A DNA stretch of 45,433 nt from Ilumatobacter coccineus (GTDB lineage Bacteria > Actinomycetota > Acidimicrobiia > Acidimicrobiales > Ilumatobacteraceae): positions 1 to 45,433 of the forward strand of contig PDSL01000040.1 in the NCBI GenBank assembly GCA_002748455.1. The letters run 5' to 3'. A program made the position numbers and the translations under genes. Below the pieces are notes generated by a model. It was not told where the DNA came from. It worked only from the letters and a program-made list of their open reading frames with translations, and ran no database searches. Below are positions 18,901 through 26,820 of this stretch, in pieces (the first letter of the stretch is position 1; every line of letters begins with the position of its first letter).

Positions 18901-19353
18901 TTAGAGCTCGATCATCACGGTGACCGGCCCATCATTGTGGATCTCCACCAGCATCTCGGTGCGGAATCGTCCGGTGGCCACGTGGGCACCCAGTTGGCGG
19001 AGTTGGTCGGCCACCCGGTCGACCAGGGGCTCAGCGTGGTCGGGACGGGCCGCGGCCACCCAGCTCGGTCGTCGACCCTTGGCTGTTGAGCCATAGAGGG
19101 TGAACTGGCTGACGATCAGCACCTCTGCTGGCTCACCGTTGTCAGCCCGATTCGCCAGGGAGCGATTCATCACCCCGTCTTCGTCAGCGAGGATGCGAAG
19201 ATGCCAAATCTTGTTGGCTAACTGGTCGGCGATCTCGGCGGTGTCGTCGTGGGTGACCCCGACGAGGACGCAGAGGCCGGGCCCGATCGAGCCGACACCT
19301 TCATCGGCCACGGTGACCTGGGCCGATGCCACTCGCTGAACCAATCCCCTCAT
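18901..19353 (-). CDS. dtd: D-aminoacyl-tRNA deacylase
   Basis: The enzyme hydrolyses D-aminoacyl (and glycyl-Ala) esters mischarged on tRNA, a proofreading step in the cytoplasm. The 150 residues match the family length. [15 protein letters not shown] opens the protein, the SQFTLYG motif lies about residues 85-91, and the cross-subunit Gly-cisPro motif is [11 protein letters not shown] at the C-terminus (GPVT). KGRRPSW is also conserved. It is convergent with lnt, with only 18 nt between the stops. Neither a leaderless hexamer nor a clear Shine-Dalgarno is visible before the ATG. Confidence 0.96.
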   Translation of the reverse strand: MRGLVQRVASAQVTVADEGVGSIGPGLCVLVGVTHDDTAEIADQLANKIWHLRILADEDGVMNRSLANRADNGEPAEVLIVSQFTLYGSTAKGRRPSWVAAARPDHAEPLVDRVADQLRQLGAHVATGRFRTEMLVEIHNDGPVTVMIEL

Positions 19354-19396
19354 CGTGGTCTCACCGGCAGTCGTTGGCTCACGGCCGCAATCCTAC

Positions 19397-19417
19397 CTAG
19401 CGGTACGGTCCCGCTAG
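19397..19417. promoter_or_regulatory. Inverted repeat overlapping the GT4 operon promoter
   Basis: CTAGCGG-TACGGTC-CCGCTAG, 7-bp perfect arms. The right arm overlaps the -10 hexamer at 19415-19420, so a bound dimer would block transcription. Binding protein unknown. Confidence 0.45.
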
Positions 19418-19420
19418 TCT
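19415..19420 (+). promoter_or_regulatory. Leaderless -10 of the GT4 operon
   Basis: TAGTCT, 6 nt before ATG 19427. Confidence 0.5.
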
Positions 19421-19426
19421 GTCCCG

Positions 19427-20740
19427 ATGCCCTCTTGGACCGGTCGTGACCCTGATGCCCCTCTCTCGATCGCCTATCTGACCTATCGAGGCAAGCCCCA
19501 CGTGGGTGGCCAGGGTGTGTATACCCGTCATCTGACCAAGGCGCTGGTCGATCTTGGCCATTCGGTTGAGGTGTTTGCTGGACAGCCGTATCCGATCCTT
19601 GATCCTCGGGTGCCGCTCACCAAGCTGGCGAGCCTCGACTTGTTCAATGACCAGTATCCGGGCCGCTTTCCGGCCTATTGGGAGTTCAAGAGCCGCTATG
19701 ACCTGTTGGAAGCAGCGGTGTTTTCCACCGGCCAGTTCCCTGAGCCGTTGACCTTTAGCGCTCGGGCTCATGACCATCTTTCCAAGCGGTTGAGCGAGTT
19801 TGATCTGGTTCACGACAACCAGTGTCTTGGCTATGGAATCGCCCAGCTCGAAAAGAAGATTCCGACCATCGTGACCCTGCATCATCCGATCACCCGTGAC
19901 CGGATGCTCGAAATGGATGCTGCCCCGAATGCGTTCAAACGGTGGTCGATCGGGCGCTGGTACAGCTTTGTCAAGATGCAGGGCAAGGTGGCATCCAAGA
20001 TGCCTCGCGTCGTGGTGGTCAGCGAGAACTCGATCAATGACATCCATACCGACATGGGGGTGCCGATGGAAGCCATGCGATTGGTTCCGGTGGGGGTTGA
20101 TCCCGACCTGTTCCGCCCCCTCGATGAGGTGTCTCGGATTCCGGGCCGGCTGATCACCACCGCATCGGCCGATGTGGCCCTCAAGGGACTCCCGTATTTG
20201 ATTGAGGCGATGACCATGCTGCGAGATCAGGGGCGTGATCTTTCGCTCACGATCATCGGCAAGCCCAAGCCTGGGAAGTCGCTCGACCTGATCGAGGATG
20301 CTGGCCTGGGCGGAGTGATCGAGTTTGTGTCCGGCGTTCCCGATGAACGGATCGTTGAGCTCTATGCCGAGGCTGAGTTGGCGGTGGTGCCGAGCTTGTA
20401 CGAGGGGTTCAGCCTGCCAGCGATCGAGGCGATGTGTTCGGGGACTCCCCTGGTGGCCACCGATGGCGGGGCCTTGCCCGAGGTCACCGGAGCCGATGGT
20501 GAGACCGTGTTCCGGTGCCGCAAGGGTGATGCCGGTGATCTGGCGGCCACGATCGCCCAAGCCCTCGACAATCCTGATGCTCGCAACCGAGTGGGAGCTG
20601 CTGGCCGCCAGCGGGTGTTGGAACGCTGGACGTGGAAGCGCTGCGCCGAGATGACCGTTGATCAATACCGTGAAGTGCTCGACATGCCCGACAATGTCCG
20701 CAAGTTGGCGGTCAATGGACGCCTGGCTCGTTCAACCTGA
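19427..20740 (+). CDS. Family 4 glycosyltransferase
   Basis: A GT-B retaining glycosyltransferase, probably acting on a lipid-linked or small-molecule acceptor at the cytoplasmic membrane face. The 437 residues have an N-terminal acceptor domain (YRGKPHVGGQGVYTRHLTKAL, about 20-40, with the Gly-rich GGQG loop). The Rossmann-like C-terminal domain contains RLVPVGVDPDLFRPL, KGLPYLIEAM and the donor-binding EGFSLPAIEAMCSGTPLVATD with the E-x7-E arrangement. It is first in a three-gene operon: the methyltransferase begins 9 nt downstream and the barrel protein overlaps that. The residues around the acceptor site do not reveal the substrate. Confidence 0.9.
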   Translation: MPSWTGRDPDAPLSIAYLTYRGKPHVGGQGVYTRHLTKALVDLGHSVEVFAGQPYPILDPRVPLTKLASLDLFNDQYPGRFPAYWEFKSRYDLLEAAVFSTGQFPEPLTFSARAHDHLSKRLSEFDLVHDNQCLGYGIAQLEKKIPTIVTLHHPITRDRMLEMDAAPNAFKRWSIGRWYSFVKMQGKVASKMPRVVVVSENSINDIHTDMGVPMEAMRLVPVGVDPDLFRPLDEVSRIPGRLITTASADVALKGLPYLIEAMTMLRDQGRDLSLTIIGKPKPGKSLDLIEDAGLGGVIEFVSGVPDERIVELYAEAELAVVPSLYEGFSLPAIEAMCSGTPLVATDGGALPEVTGADGETVFRCRKGDAGDLAATIAQALDNPDARNRVGAAGRQRVLERWTWKRCAEMTVDQYREVLDMPDNVRKLAVNGRLARST

Positions 20741-20749
20741 TCGGTCACC

Positions 20750-21475
20750 ATGCTCACGATTCGTTTTGACACCCTGGGCTTGCGCCCCGGTGACCGCGTC
20801 CTCGATGTGGGTTCGGGGTTTGGCCGACATGTGTATGAGTGCGCTCGCCGAGGGGCCCAGGTGGTGGCCCTCGACTATGCCGAAGATGAGGTGGTCCAAA
20901 CCCGCAACACCTTGGCAGCGATGGTGGTCGATGGCGAGATCACTGCCGACAACCTGATGGGGGTGATGCGTGCCGATGCCCGTCGGTTGCCGTTTGCCGA
21001 CCACAGTTTTGATGTGGTGATCACCTCTGAGGTGCTTGAACATATCCAAGACGATGTGACCGCGATCGCCGAGATGGTGCGGGTGTTGCGCCCTGGAGGC
21101 CGGTTTGCCGCCACGGTGCCGTCGTGGTTTCCCGAAACGATCAATTGGAAGTTGTCCGATGAGTACCACGCCCCAATCTCGGTTGGTGGCCATGTGCGGA
21201 TCTATAGCCGCACCGAGCTGGCGGCCAAGCTGACCGCCGCGGGGCTGAGGGTTGATGGGTTTCATCGCACCCATGCCTTGCATTCGCCCTATTGGTGGCT
21301 CAAGTGCGCGGTGGGGGTGACCGATGAGGATCATGCCCTGGTCAGCCGGTATCGCCGATTCTTGGAGTGGGACATCATCAATCAGCCGCGGTCGGTGAAG
21401 ATCGCTGAGCGTGTCTTGGCCCCGGTGTTGGGTAAGAGTGCGGTGTTTTATGCCACCAAGCCGGAGGCCCGATGA
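20750..21475 (+). CDS. Class I SAM-dependent methyltransferase
   Basis: Transfers methyl from SAM to an unknown acceptor, probably the product of the glycosyltransferase upstream or a lipid intermediate. The 241 residues show motif I VLDVGSGFGRHVYECARRG (about 20-38), acidic motif DYAEDE, LPFADHSFDVVITSEVLEHI (Methyltransf_11 pattern) and VLRPGGRFAATVPSW. The C-terminal half (YSRTELAAKLTAAGLRVDG, PYWWLKC) is typical of ubiquinone/menaquinone-like or glycan methyltransferases. Its TGA overlaps the ATG of the next gene (ATGA, 21472-21475), so the two are coupled. Confidence 0.9.
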   Translation: MLTIRFDTLGLRPGDRVLDVGSGFGRHVYECARRGAQVVALDYAEDEVVQTRNTLAAMVVDGEITADNLMGVMRADARRLPFADHSFDVVITSEVLEHIQDDVTAIAEMVRVLRPGGRFAATVPSWFPETINWKLSDEYHAPISVGGHVRIYSRTELAAKLTAAGLRVDGFHRTHALHSPYWWLKCAVGVTDEDHALVSRYRRFLEWDIINQPRSVKIAERVLAPVLGKSAVFYATKPEAR

Positions 21476-22527
21476 CCACGATTCCTGACCTGCCCGGCGT
21501 GATCTCGGCTGATGAGATCGTGGCATCGGCCCATCATCTCGCCAGCTTGCAGACCGAATCGGGGATGATCCCGTGGTGGCCGGGTGGCCATTGCGATCCC
21601 TGGAACCATGTCGAGTCGGCAATGGCGCTCGACATTGCCGGGTTGCATGATGAGGCCGAGCGAGCCTATGGCTGGCTGGCCGATATCCAGCGGACGGACG
21701 GGGCGTGGCATAACTATTACGTGCCCGATGGGGCAGCTGATGACACGGTGGAAGATGCCAAGCTCGACACCAATGTGTGCGCCTATATCGGCGCTGGGGT
21801 GTGGCATCACTGGCGCTGCACCGGTGATGACAGATTTGTGGAGCGGATCTGGCCAACCGTCGAGCGAGCACTGGACTGGGTGTTGGCCCAGCGACGCGCC
21901 GATGGATTGCCCTTGTGGGCGGTCGAGGTGGATGCCCAGCCGTGGGACTATGCCCTGGTGGCGGGCACGTGCTCGATCCAGCATTCGTTGCGCCATGCTG
22001 CCGAGGCGGGGGCAGCGATCGGGCGGGCTCGTCCAGAGTGGATTGAAGCGGCCGACCAGATGGCCCATCTGGTGCGCACCCGGCCCGAAGCCTTTGAACC
22101 CAAGACCCGCTGGGCGATGGATTGGTATTACCCGGTCTTGACCGGGGTGTTGGCCGATCAGGCTGGTCGTGATCGCTTGGCTGATGGGTGGCCAACCTTT
22201 GCCATGGAGGGGTTGGGGGTTCGATGTGTGTCGGATGAACCCTGGGTCACGGCCTCAGAAACCGCTGAAGCAGCCTTGAGCTATGCCGCTGTCGGTGAGC
22301 TGGACACGGCAACAGATCTGGTGGCTTGGACCCGTCCTCATCGGATGACATCGGGCGCCTACCTGACCGGCTTGGTCTATCCCGATCAAGTGATCTTCCC
22401 CGCTGATGAGCATTCGTCCTACACCACCGCGGCAGTGATCTTGGCGGTGGATGCCATCACTGGAGCATCTCCAGCATCACGCCTGTTCGCCCCGGCCCAG
22501 GACCGGTCCTACCAAGCCGTACGATAA
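21472..22527 (+). CDS. (alpha/alpha) barrel protein, prenyltransferase/six-hairpin-glycosidase-like
   Basis: The 351-residue protein consists of repeated helical hairpins with aromatic-rich turns (PWWPGGHCDPWNHVESAM, QRTDGAWHNYY, DAKLDTNVCAYIGAGVWHHW, TRWAMDWYYPVLTG). That is the look of terpenoid cyclase/protein prenyltransferase toroids and of glycosidases with the same fold. Several conserved acidic and aromatic residues line what should be the central cavity (DPWNHVE, DTNVCAY, MDWYYP), so an enzyme or sugar-binding role is plausible. There is no signal peptide or membrane helix. Tight coupling with a GT4 and a methyltransferase points to a common pathway, probably making or trimming a methylated glycan or glycolipid (inference). 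No reaction can be assigned. Confidence 0.75.
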   Translation: MTTIPDLPGVISADEIVASAHHLASLQTESGMIPWWPGGHCDPWNHVESAMALDIAGLHDEAERAYGWLADIQRTDGAWHNYYVPDGAADDTVEDAKLDTNVCAYIGAGVWHHWRCTGDDRFVERIWPTVERALDWVLAQRRADGLPLWAVEVDAQPWDYALVAGTCSIQHSLRHAAEAGAAIGRARPEWIEAADQMAHLVRTRPEAFEPKTRWAMDWYYPVLTGVLADQAGRDRLADGWPTFAMEGLGVRCVSDEPWVTASETAEAALSYAAVGELDTATDLVAWTRPHRMTSGAYLTGLVYPDQVIFPADEHSSYTTAAVILAVDAITGASPASRLFAPAQDRSYQAVR

Positions 22528-22554
22528 GTGTACGTTGACGTACTGTTATAGTAC
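22519..22554. promoter_or_regulatory. Operator-like array of four GTAC motifs
   Basis: GTAC occurs at 22519, 22530, 22540 and 22551, that is, at steps of 11, 10 and 11 bp, which places all four on one face of the helix. Within the array GTACGT-TG-ACGTAC is a perfect inverted repeat (22530-22543) and GTACT-GTTAT-AGTAC another (22540-22554). The array covers the -10 and the first bases of the transcript. It probably binds the HTH protein encoded immediately downstream. Confidence 0.6.
22547..22552 (+). promoter_or_regulatory. Leaderless -10 of the HTH-nucleotidyltransferase gene
   Basis: TATAGT, 6 nt before ATG 22559. It is embedded in the GTAC array. Confidence 0.6.
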
Positions 22555-22558
22555 ACGT

Positions 22559-23131
22559 ATGATGCAAGGCGTGAGGACTGCTCCACCGCCGCTGGCAGGA
22601 ATCTTCCGATCTGAAGCCCAAGCCAATCTTCTCTCGGTGGTATTTCTTGACCCCGAGCCTCACACCATCACTGAGCTAGCCAAGCTCGCCAACACCAACC
22701 GGGCCACCGCCAGCCGCACTGTTGCCGATCTCCAGCGACACGGCATCGTTGACATCATCGACGCCCCCGGGACCGCAAAGCTGGTGGTTCCCAATACCGA
22801 ACTGGCCTGGGCTCCGGAACTCCGCCGCATCCTGGCCCACACCTACGGTCTTCTCCCCCAACTCCAACGCATGCTGGCCGATGAGCCAAGAGTTGAGCAA
22901 GCGTGGATCTTTGGTTCATGGGCCCGCCGCTGGCACGGAGAACCGGGGCACTTCCCCCGTGACGTTGACATCGTTATCGTCACCACCGCTGGGGCCTTCG
23001 ATCTGCTCTTACCCTGGGACATCCTCCAAGACGATCTGAACATTGAGGTCAATCCGATTTTTCGGCATCCCGATCAGTTCAGCCTTGATGACCCTCTCTG
23101 GGCCGACACCCCGATGGTCAGGATCACATGA
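22559..23131 (+). CDS. Winged-helix protein fused to a nucleotidyltransferase domain
   Basis: The 190-residue protein has an N-terminal winged HTH (about 18-82, with TITELAKLANTNRATASRTVADLQRHGIV) and a C-terminal Pol-beta-type nucleotidyltransferase fold (about 112-190). The NTase signature is FGSWARR (G119-S120) with D135-V-D137 in RDVDIVIV. The third carboxylate may be E163 in NIEVNPIF, where Asp is usual. The combination resembles minimal nucleotidyltransferase (MNT) proteins of toxin-antitoxin systems, but no HEPN partner lies beside it. The frame is open to 22451, but the two ATGs at 22559/22562 and the promoter spacing fix the start. Autoregulation through the upstream GTAC array is likely. 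Whether it nucleotidylates a protein, a tRNA or a small molecule is unknown. Confidence 0.8.
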   Translation: MMQGVRTAPPPLAGIFRSEAQANLLSVVFLDPEPHTITELAKLANTNRATASRTVADLQRHGIVDIIDAPGTAKLVVPNTELAWAPELRRILAHTYGLLPQLQRMLADEPRVEQAWIFGSWARRWHGEPGHFPRDVDIVIVTTAGAFDLLLPWDILQDDLNIEVNPIFRHPDQFSLDDPLWADTPMVRIT

Positions 23132-23298
23132 CCGAGAGATGGAAACACCACCATCAACCGGGTAATCCGACGGGAACGGGCACGCTCGATAGCTCACCCA
23201 CTCCGAATCGCTGCGACCCACACCTAGCTACTGCTCCGCCGCATCGCCTCTCCCCCACCTGATTCCCAGGTACCTAGGAGTAACCGGCATCAACGATC

Positions 23299-23304
23299 TA
23301 GGCT
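23299..23304 (+). promoter_or_regulatory. Leaderless -10 of the PlsC gene
   Basis: TAGGCT, 7 nt before ATG 23312. The rest of the 180-bp gap after the HTH-nucleotidyltransferase gene shows no gene. Confidence 0.5.
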
Positions 23305-23311
23305 GACGGCG

Positions 23312-24079
23312 ATGAAATCTTGGTCCACCACCTACCTGGGTCGAACCATCCTCAGCATCTGGGCCTGGATCGCCCTGGTGATCAGCATCCTGGTCACCGT
23401 GCCAGCCGTCTTTGTCACCTGGCTCTTCACCCGTTGGCACGACCCAGCCCGCTACAAAGCTGGCTACCGGTTCCGCCGACTCGCGGTCATCCTGCACAAG
23501 CTCAACCCGCTCTGGAAGTTCAAGGTCAGCGGCAAGATCCCCGACAATCCCCGCAATCCCTATGTGGTGATCTCCAACCACGAGAGCTTTGTCGACATGA
23601 TCCTCATCTCTCAGCTTCCCTTTGAGATGAAATGGATCTCGAAGAGCACCTTCTTCAAGATCCCCTTGGTCGGCTGGACGATGAGGATGGCTGGTGATAT
23701 CCGTCTCGACCGTAACGACAAGAAGTCGGGCGCCCGGGTCGTGCGCGAAAGCCTCGATCGGCTCAGCAAGAAGGTCTCGATCATGATCTTCCCCGAGGGC
23801 ACTCGCTCGGCTGACGGCGTGCTCAAACCGTTCAAGAGCGGCGCCTTCCGCATCGCCATCAGGGCCGGGGTGCCCATCTTGCCGCTCGCCGTGGTCGGCA
23901 CCCGCGAAGCCCTGGTCAAGAATGACTGGCGCTATGGCACCACCGATGCCGAGGTGCGGGTTCTCGATCCAATCCCCACCGAAGGATTGACCAAGGCTGA
24001 TGTCAACGACTTGAGAGACCGCGCCCACCGAGCGATCTCCGATGCACTGGCCGACATGAAGGCGGAACGAGCCGCCTAG
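23312..24079 (+). CDS. 1-acyl-sn-glycerol-3-phosphate acyltransferase (PlsC family)
   Basis: Membrane-associated acyltransferase that probably converts lysophosphatidic to phosphatidic acid. The 255 residues have one N-terminal membrane helix (about 13-40). The HX4D motif is NHESFVD (H90, D95), and a second block is WISKSTFFKIPLVGW. FPEGTRS (160-166) and the block-IV-like VPILPLAVVGT complete the catalytic set. The gene is followed after 3 nt by an MFS permease gene, so the two are very likely one operon. The family also includes acyltransferases for other lysolipids, so the exact acceptor is not certain. Confidence 0.92.
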   Translation: MKSWSTTYLGRTILSIWAWIALVISILVTVPAVFVTWLFTRWHDPARYKAGYRFRRLAVILHKLNPLWKFKVSGKIPDNPRNPYVVISNHESFVDMILISQLPFEMKWISKSTFFKIPLVGWTMRMAGDIRLDRNDKKSGARVVRESLDRLSKKVSIMIFPEGTRSADGVLKPFKSGAFRIAIRAGVPILPLAVVGTREALVKNDWRYGTTDAEVRVLDPIPTEGLTKADVNDLRDRAHRAISDALADMKAERAA

Positions 24080-24082
24080 GCC

Positions 24083-25213
24083 ATGTTCACCATCCCGATT
24101 CGGCTGCTGAGCTCGCTGCGGCCGAAGGTTCCGCTCGCCGTCTTGGCCGCCAGCGCGGTTTCAGCGGTGATCTTCACCGCCACCCCCTTCATGGTCCCGG
24201 TCATCGCCGTGGACTACACGATCAGCACCGGCAAGGTCGGCATCATCTCCACCGCCCAACTGGTTGGCTTCGTCATCGCCTCATGGCTCATCCCTCGCCA
24301 CGTCACCCCGCGACGCCGCACCATGGTGATCGCCCTCCTCCTCGGCGTGGCCGCCAACCTGGCCGCGGTGGTGGCCCCCACCTTTGTCTTGGTGACCGCC
24401 ACCCGGTTTGTCAACGGGCTCTCACTCGGTCTGATCGCCTGGCTGTCGTGGGCTGAAGTCTTTGGCGACGATGACCGGGTCAGCGATATCGCCATGATCG
24501 GTCCCCTGGTCGGCACCCTGGCCGCTCCCCTCGCTGCCGCGGTCCTCGATCTCTCCAACCTCGACGGACTCTTTATCGTGCTGGCAGTCCTCTATCTGAC
24601 ACCGCTGCCCTTCGTCGCCAAGATGAACCTGAGCATCGAAACACCACCACGCGATGCTCGCCACCGACCAGCACGATCCGCCCTGGTGATCTTGATCGCC
24701 CTCGGCGCCTACACCTTTGGGAGCTCAGCGGTATCGGTCTTCTCCGCCGCGATCGCTAGCGACCTGATCAAGATGTCACCGACCACGATCGCGCTGGCCT
24801 TTTCGGTCGGTTCGCTGGCCGGCATCCCTGCTGCCCGTTTCAAGGGCCATCGCCGCGGCAGTGGTCTCTGGCTCGTGGTGACCGCTGTCAGCGTGTTCGC
24901 CGTCAGTGCGGTGTATCACCAGGTGATCTTCATCGTCGCCTTTGCCGCCTGGGGATTCTCCTTCTGGATGACCCTTCCCGCGGCGTTCTCACTCTTGGCC
25001 ACCAACTCTCGCTATCCAGCCGAACGAGCCGGTGATGCCCAAGCGATCATGGCTGCTGGACGGGTGATCGGCCCCTTGGCTGGCGGCTTGGCGTACGAGT
25101 TCTCGCCTCGCATGCTTGGGGCGGTCGCAGCGGCAGCGATGGTGATGGCCGCCATCATGTTGTTGGCCATCGAAAAGCCCGGGAAACGAGTCGAGGTCAC
25201 CTCACCCGGGTGA
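24083..25213 (+). CDS. Major facilitator superfamily permease
   Basis: A polytopic transporter of 376 residues with about 11-12 hydrophobic helices. Between helices 2 and 3 lies RHVTPRRRTMV, the cytoplasmic loop typical of MFS proteins. It lacks the strict GXXXDRXGRR motif. FLVTATRFVNGLSLGLIAW-like helix 4 resembles drug or metabolite exporters (DHA group). Cotranscription with plsC suggests a lipid or lysolipid-related substrate, as in the LplT-Aas pairing known from Gram-negatives, but this is only an analogy. Its last 17 bp overlap the end of the convergent methyltransferase gene. Confidence 0.82.
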   Translation: MFTIPIRLLSSLRPKVPLAVLAASAVSAVIFTATPFMVPVIAVDYTISTGKVGIISTAQLVGFVIASWLIPRHVTPRRRTMVIALLLGVAANLAAVVAPTFVLVTATRFVNGLSLGLIAWLSWAEVFGDDDRVSDIAMIGPLVGTLAAPLAAAVLDLSNLDGLFIVLAVLYLTPLPFVAKMNLSIETPPRDARHRPARSALVILIALGAYTFGSSAVSVFSAAIASDLIKMSPTTIALAFSVGSLAGIPAARFKGHRRGSGLWLVVTAVSVFAVSAVYHQVIFIVAFAAWGFSFWMTLPAAFSLLATNSRYPAERAGDAQAIMAAGRVIGPLAGGLAYEFSPRMLGAVAAAAMVMAAIMLLAIEKPGKRVEVTSPG

Positions 25214-25829
25214 GGATGCGTAACGATCCGGTTGCGGCACGCTCCACAAAGCGACCGGAGCGGATCGCCGGAAGATAGATCTCTTCATAGGGCGGTCGCC
25301 CACCATCGGCTGGATCGGGAAACACATCGTGGATCGCCAAGGTGCCGCCCAGCGCCACCTGGGGTGTCCAGCCGTCATAGTCGGCTCGGGCGTGTTCTAC
25401 CCCATGGCCGCCATCGATAAACACCAATCCCAGCGGGGTTGACCAGTGACCAGCACACACCGGCGACAGCCCGACCATGGCTACCACCGTGTCATCCAAG
25501 CCAGCCGCTTCGATCGTTCGCCGAAAGAACCCCAGGGTGTCCATCCGTCCGGTCGCTGGATCGACGACCTCAGGATCGTGGTGTTCCCACCCGGCCTGGT
25601 TCTCTTCTGATCCTCGATGATGGTCCACGGCAAACAGGGCCACTCCCGAACGTTCGGCAGCATCCCCAAGCCACACCGTGGAACGACCGCAATAGGAGCC
25701 AACTTCCACCCAGGGCGCACCAGGCACAGCCCGACCGGCCTCAAGTGCCGCCGCGTGGAGCGCGTCGCCCTCATCGGCGGGCATAAAGCCTTTCGCGTCG
25801 AGGGCGATCTGTCGACGGCGATCATCCAT
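25197..25829 (-). CDS. Class I SAM-dependent methyltransferase (Methyltransf_24/CmcI-like)
   Basis: A 210-residue O- or N-methyltransferase of unknown target. SAM motif I is WVEVGSYCGRSTVWLGDAA, motif II is VALFAVDHHRGSEENQAGW, and LGLVFIDGGHGVEHARADY with the acidic FIDGGH matches the Methyltransf_24 group. Next come TLAIHDVFP and the C-terminal GRFVERAATGSLRILTR. IHDVFPDP may provide metal ligands, as in catechol-type relatives. The frame is open upstream to 25964, but the true start is ATG 25829, with TAGCGT 7 nt before it. The upstream extension would overlap the TesB promoter. Confidence 0.82.
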   Translation of the reverse strand: MDDRRRQIALDAKGFMPADEGDALHAAALEAGRAVPGAPWVEVGSYCGRSTVWLGDAAERSGVALFAVDHHRGSEENQAGWEHHDPEVVDPATGRMDTLGFFRRTIEAAGLDDTVVAMVGLSPVCAGHWSTPLGLVFIDGGHGVEHARADYDGWTPQVALGGTLAIHDVFPDPADGGRPPYEEIYLPAIRSGRFVERAATGSLRILTRVR

Positions 25830-25836
25830 CCCGGTG

Positions 25837-25842
25837 ACGCTA
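25837..25842 (-). promoter_or_regulatory. Leaderless -10 of the Methyltransf_24 gene
   Basis: TAGCGT on the minus strand, 7 nt before ATG 25829. Confidence 0.5.
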
Positions 25843-25905
25843 TCGCACCTGATGAGCTTGATTCTGGGCGACCGCTTTGGCCGAACACCATGGCAACATG
25901 GATTC

Positions 25906-26760
25906 ATGACCGATGTGTTGCAGAACCTGATCGCTCTGCTCGACCTCGAAGCGATCGAGGTCAATATTTTCCGAGGAACCCAACCCCACGATGAACGCCA
26001 ACGGGTCTTCGGTGGGCAGGTCGCCGGTCAGGCTCTGGTAGCCGCTGCTCGCACCATCGATGAACCCGGCCGTCGAGTCCATTCGATCCACGCCTATTTC
26101 CTCCGGCCCGGCGATCCCACGGTGCCGATTCTCTATGACGTTGACCGCATCCGAGATGGGCGCAGTTTCTCCACCCGCCGAGTGGTGGCCATCCAACATG
26201 GCAAGCCGATCTTCAACCTCCAAGCCAGCTTTCACGACATCGAGCCGGGCATGGAGTGGCAGCGAACGATGCCCACGGGGGTGCCAGCGCCTGACACCCT
26301 GCCCACCTTCCAGGAGCGCATGAAGCCCTATCGTGACCGCCTCGGCGACTGGTATAGCCAGCCTCGGCCGATCGACACCCGCTATGTGCCACCGGATCCA
26401 GCCCTCCAACCGGGGGTCACCGCCGAGACCCAGCTGGTGTGGATCAGGGCCAACGGCGATCTGCCCGATGATCCCCTGCTGCACACCTGCATCATCACCT
26501 ACGCCAGCGACATGACCCTGCTGGATACCGCCCTGCGCCCGTTTGGGAAGTCATCGCTCACCGATGATCTGATGATGGCCAGCCTGGATCATGCGATGTG
26601 GTTCCATCGCCCCTTCCGAGCTGATGAGTGGATGCTCTACGAACAGCACGCCTTTGCCTCCACCTCGTCGCGCGGCCTTGCCGGCGGGTCGATCTATCGC
26701 TCCGATGGCAAGCTGGCGATCAGTGTGGTCCAAGAGGGCCTGATCCGGGCACTCAGCTAA
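25906..26760 (+). CDS. tesB: Acyl-CoA thioesterase II
   Basis: Hydrolyses medium- and long-chain acyl-CoA to free acid and CoA in the cytoplasm. The double hotdog fold has 284 residues, close to E. coli TesB (286). VFGGQVAGQALVAAARTI (34-51) and VHSIHAYFLRPGDP (58-71) are characteristic. The catalytic triad aligns with a constant offset of 2: D202 in ASDMTLLDTAL, S226 where E. coli has T228 (MMASLDHAMWFH) and Q276 in VVQEGLI. Thr to Ser is conservative. The frame is open to 25834, but ATG 25906 gives the normal N-terminus. A CAACAT hexamer 6 nt before it is a weak version of the window's -10. It lies upstream of the FadB-like fusion on the same strand. Confidence 0.94.
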   Translation: MTDVLQNLIALLDLEAIEVNIFRGTQPHDERQRVFGGQVAGQALVAAARTIDEPGRRVHSIHAYFLRPGDPTVPILYDVDRIRDGRSFSTRRVVAIQHGKPIFNLQASFHDIEPGMEWQRTMPTGVPAPDTLPTFQERMKPYRDRLGDWYSQPRPIDTRYVPPDPALQPGVTAETQLVWIRANGDLPDDPLLHTCIITYASDMTLLDTALRPFGKSSLTDDLMMASLDHAMWFHRPFRADEWMLYEQHAFASTSSRGLAGGSIYRSDGKLAISVVQEGLIRALS

Positions 26761-26820
26761 GTCAACCCACATCCCTGCTCTGACAAGACGCGCCCGGCGC
26801 CGGTTTGGTTGACTGGGGAG

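Noticed and set aside
20732..22195. 487-codon minus-strand open frame
   Set aside because: It shadows the methyltransferase and barrel genes and is rich in His, Arg and Pro, typical of antisense frames in GC-rich DNA.
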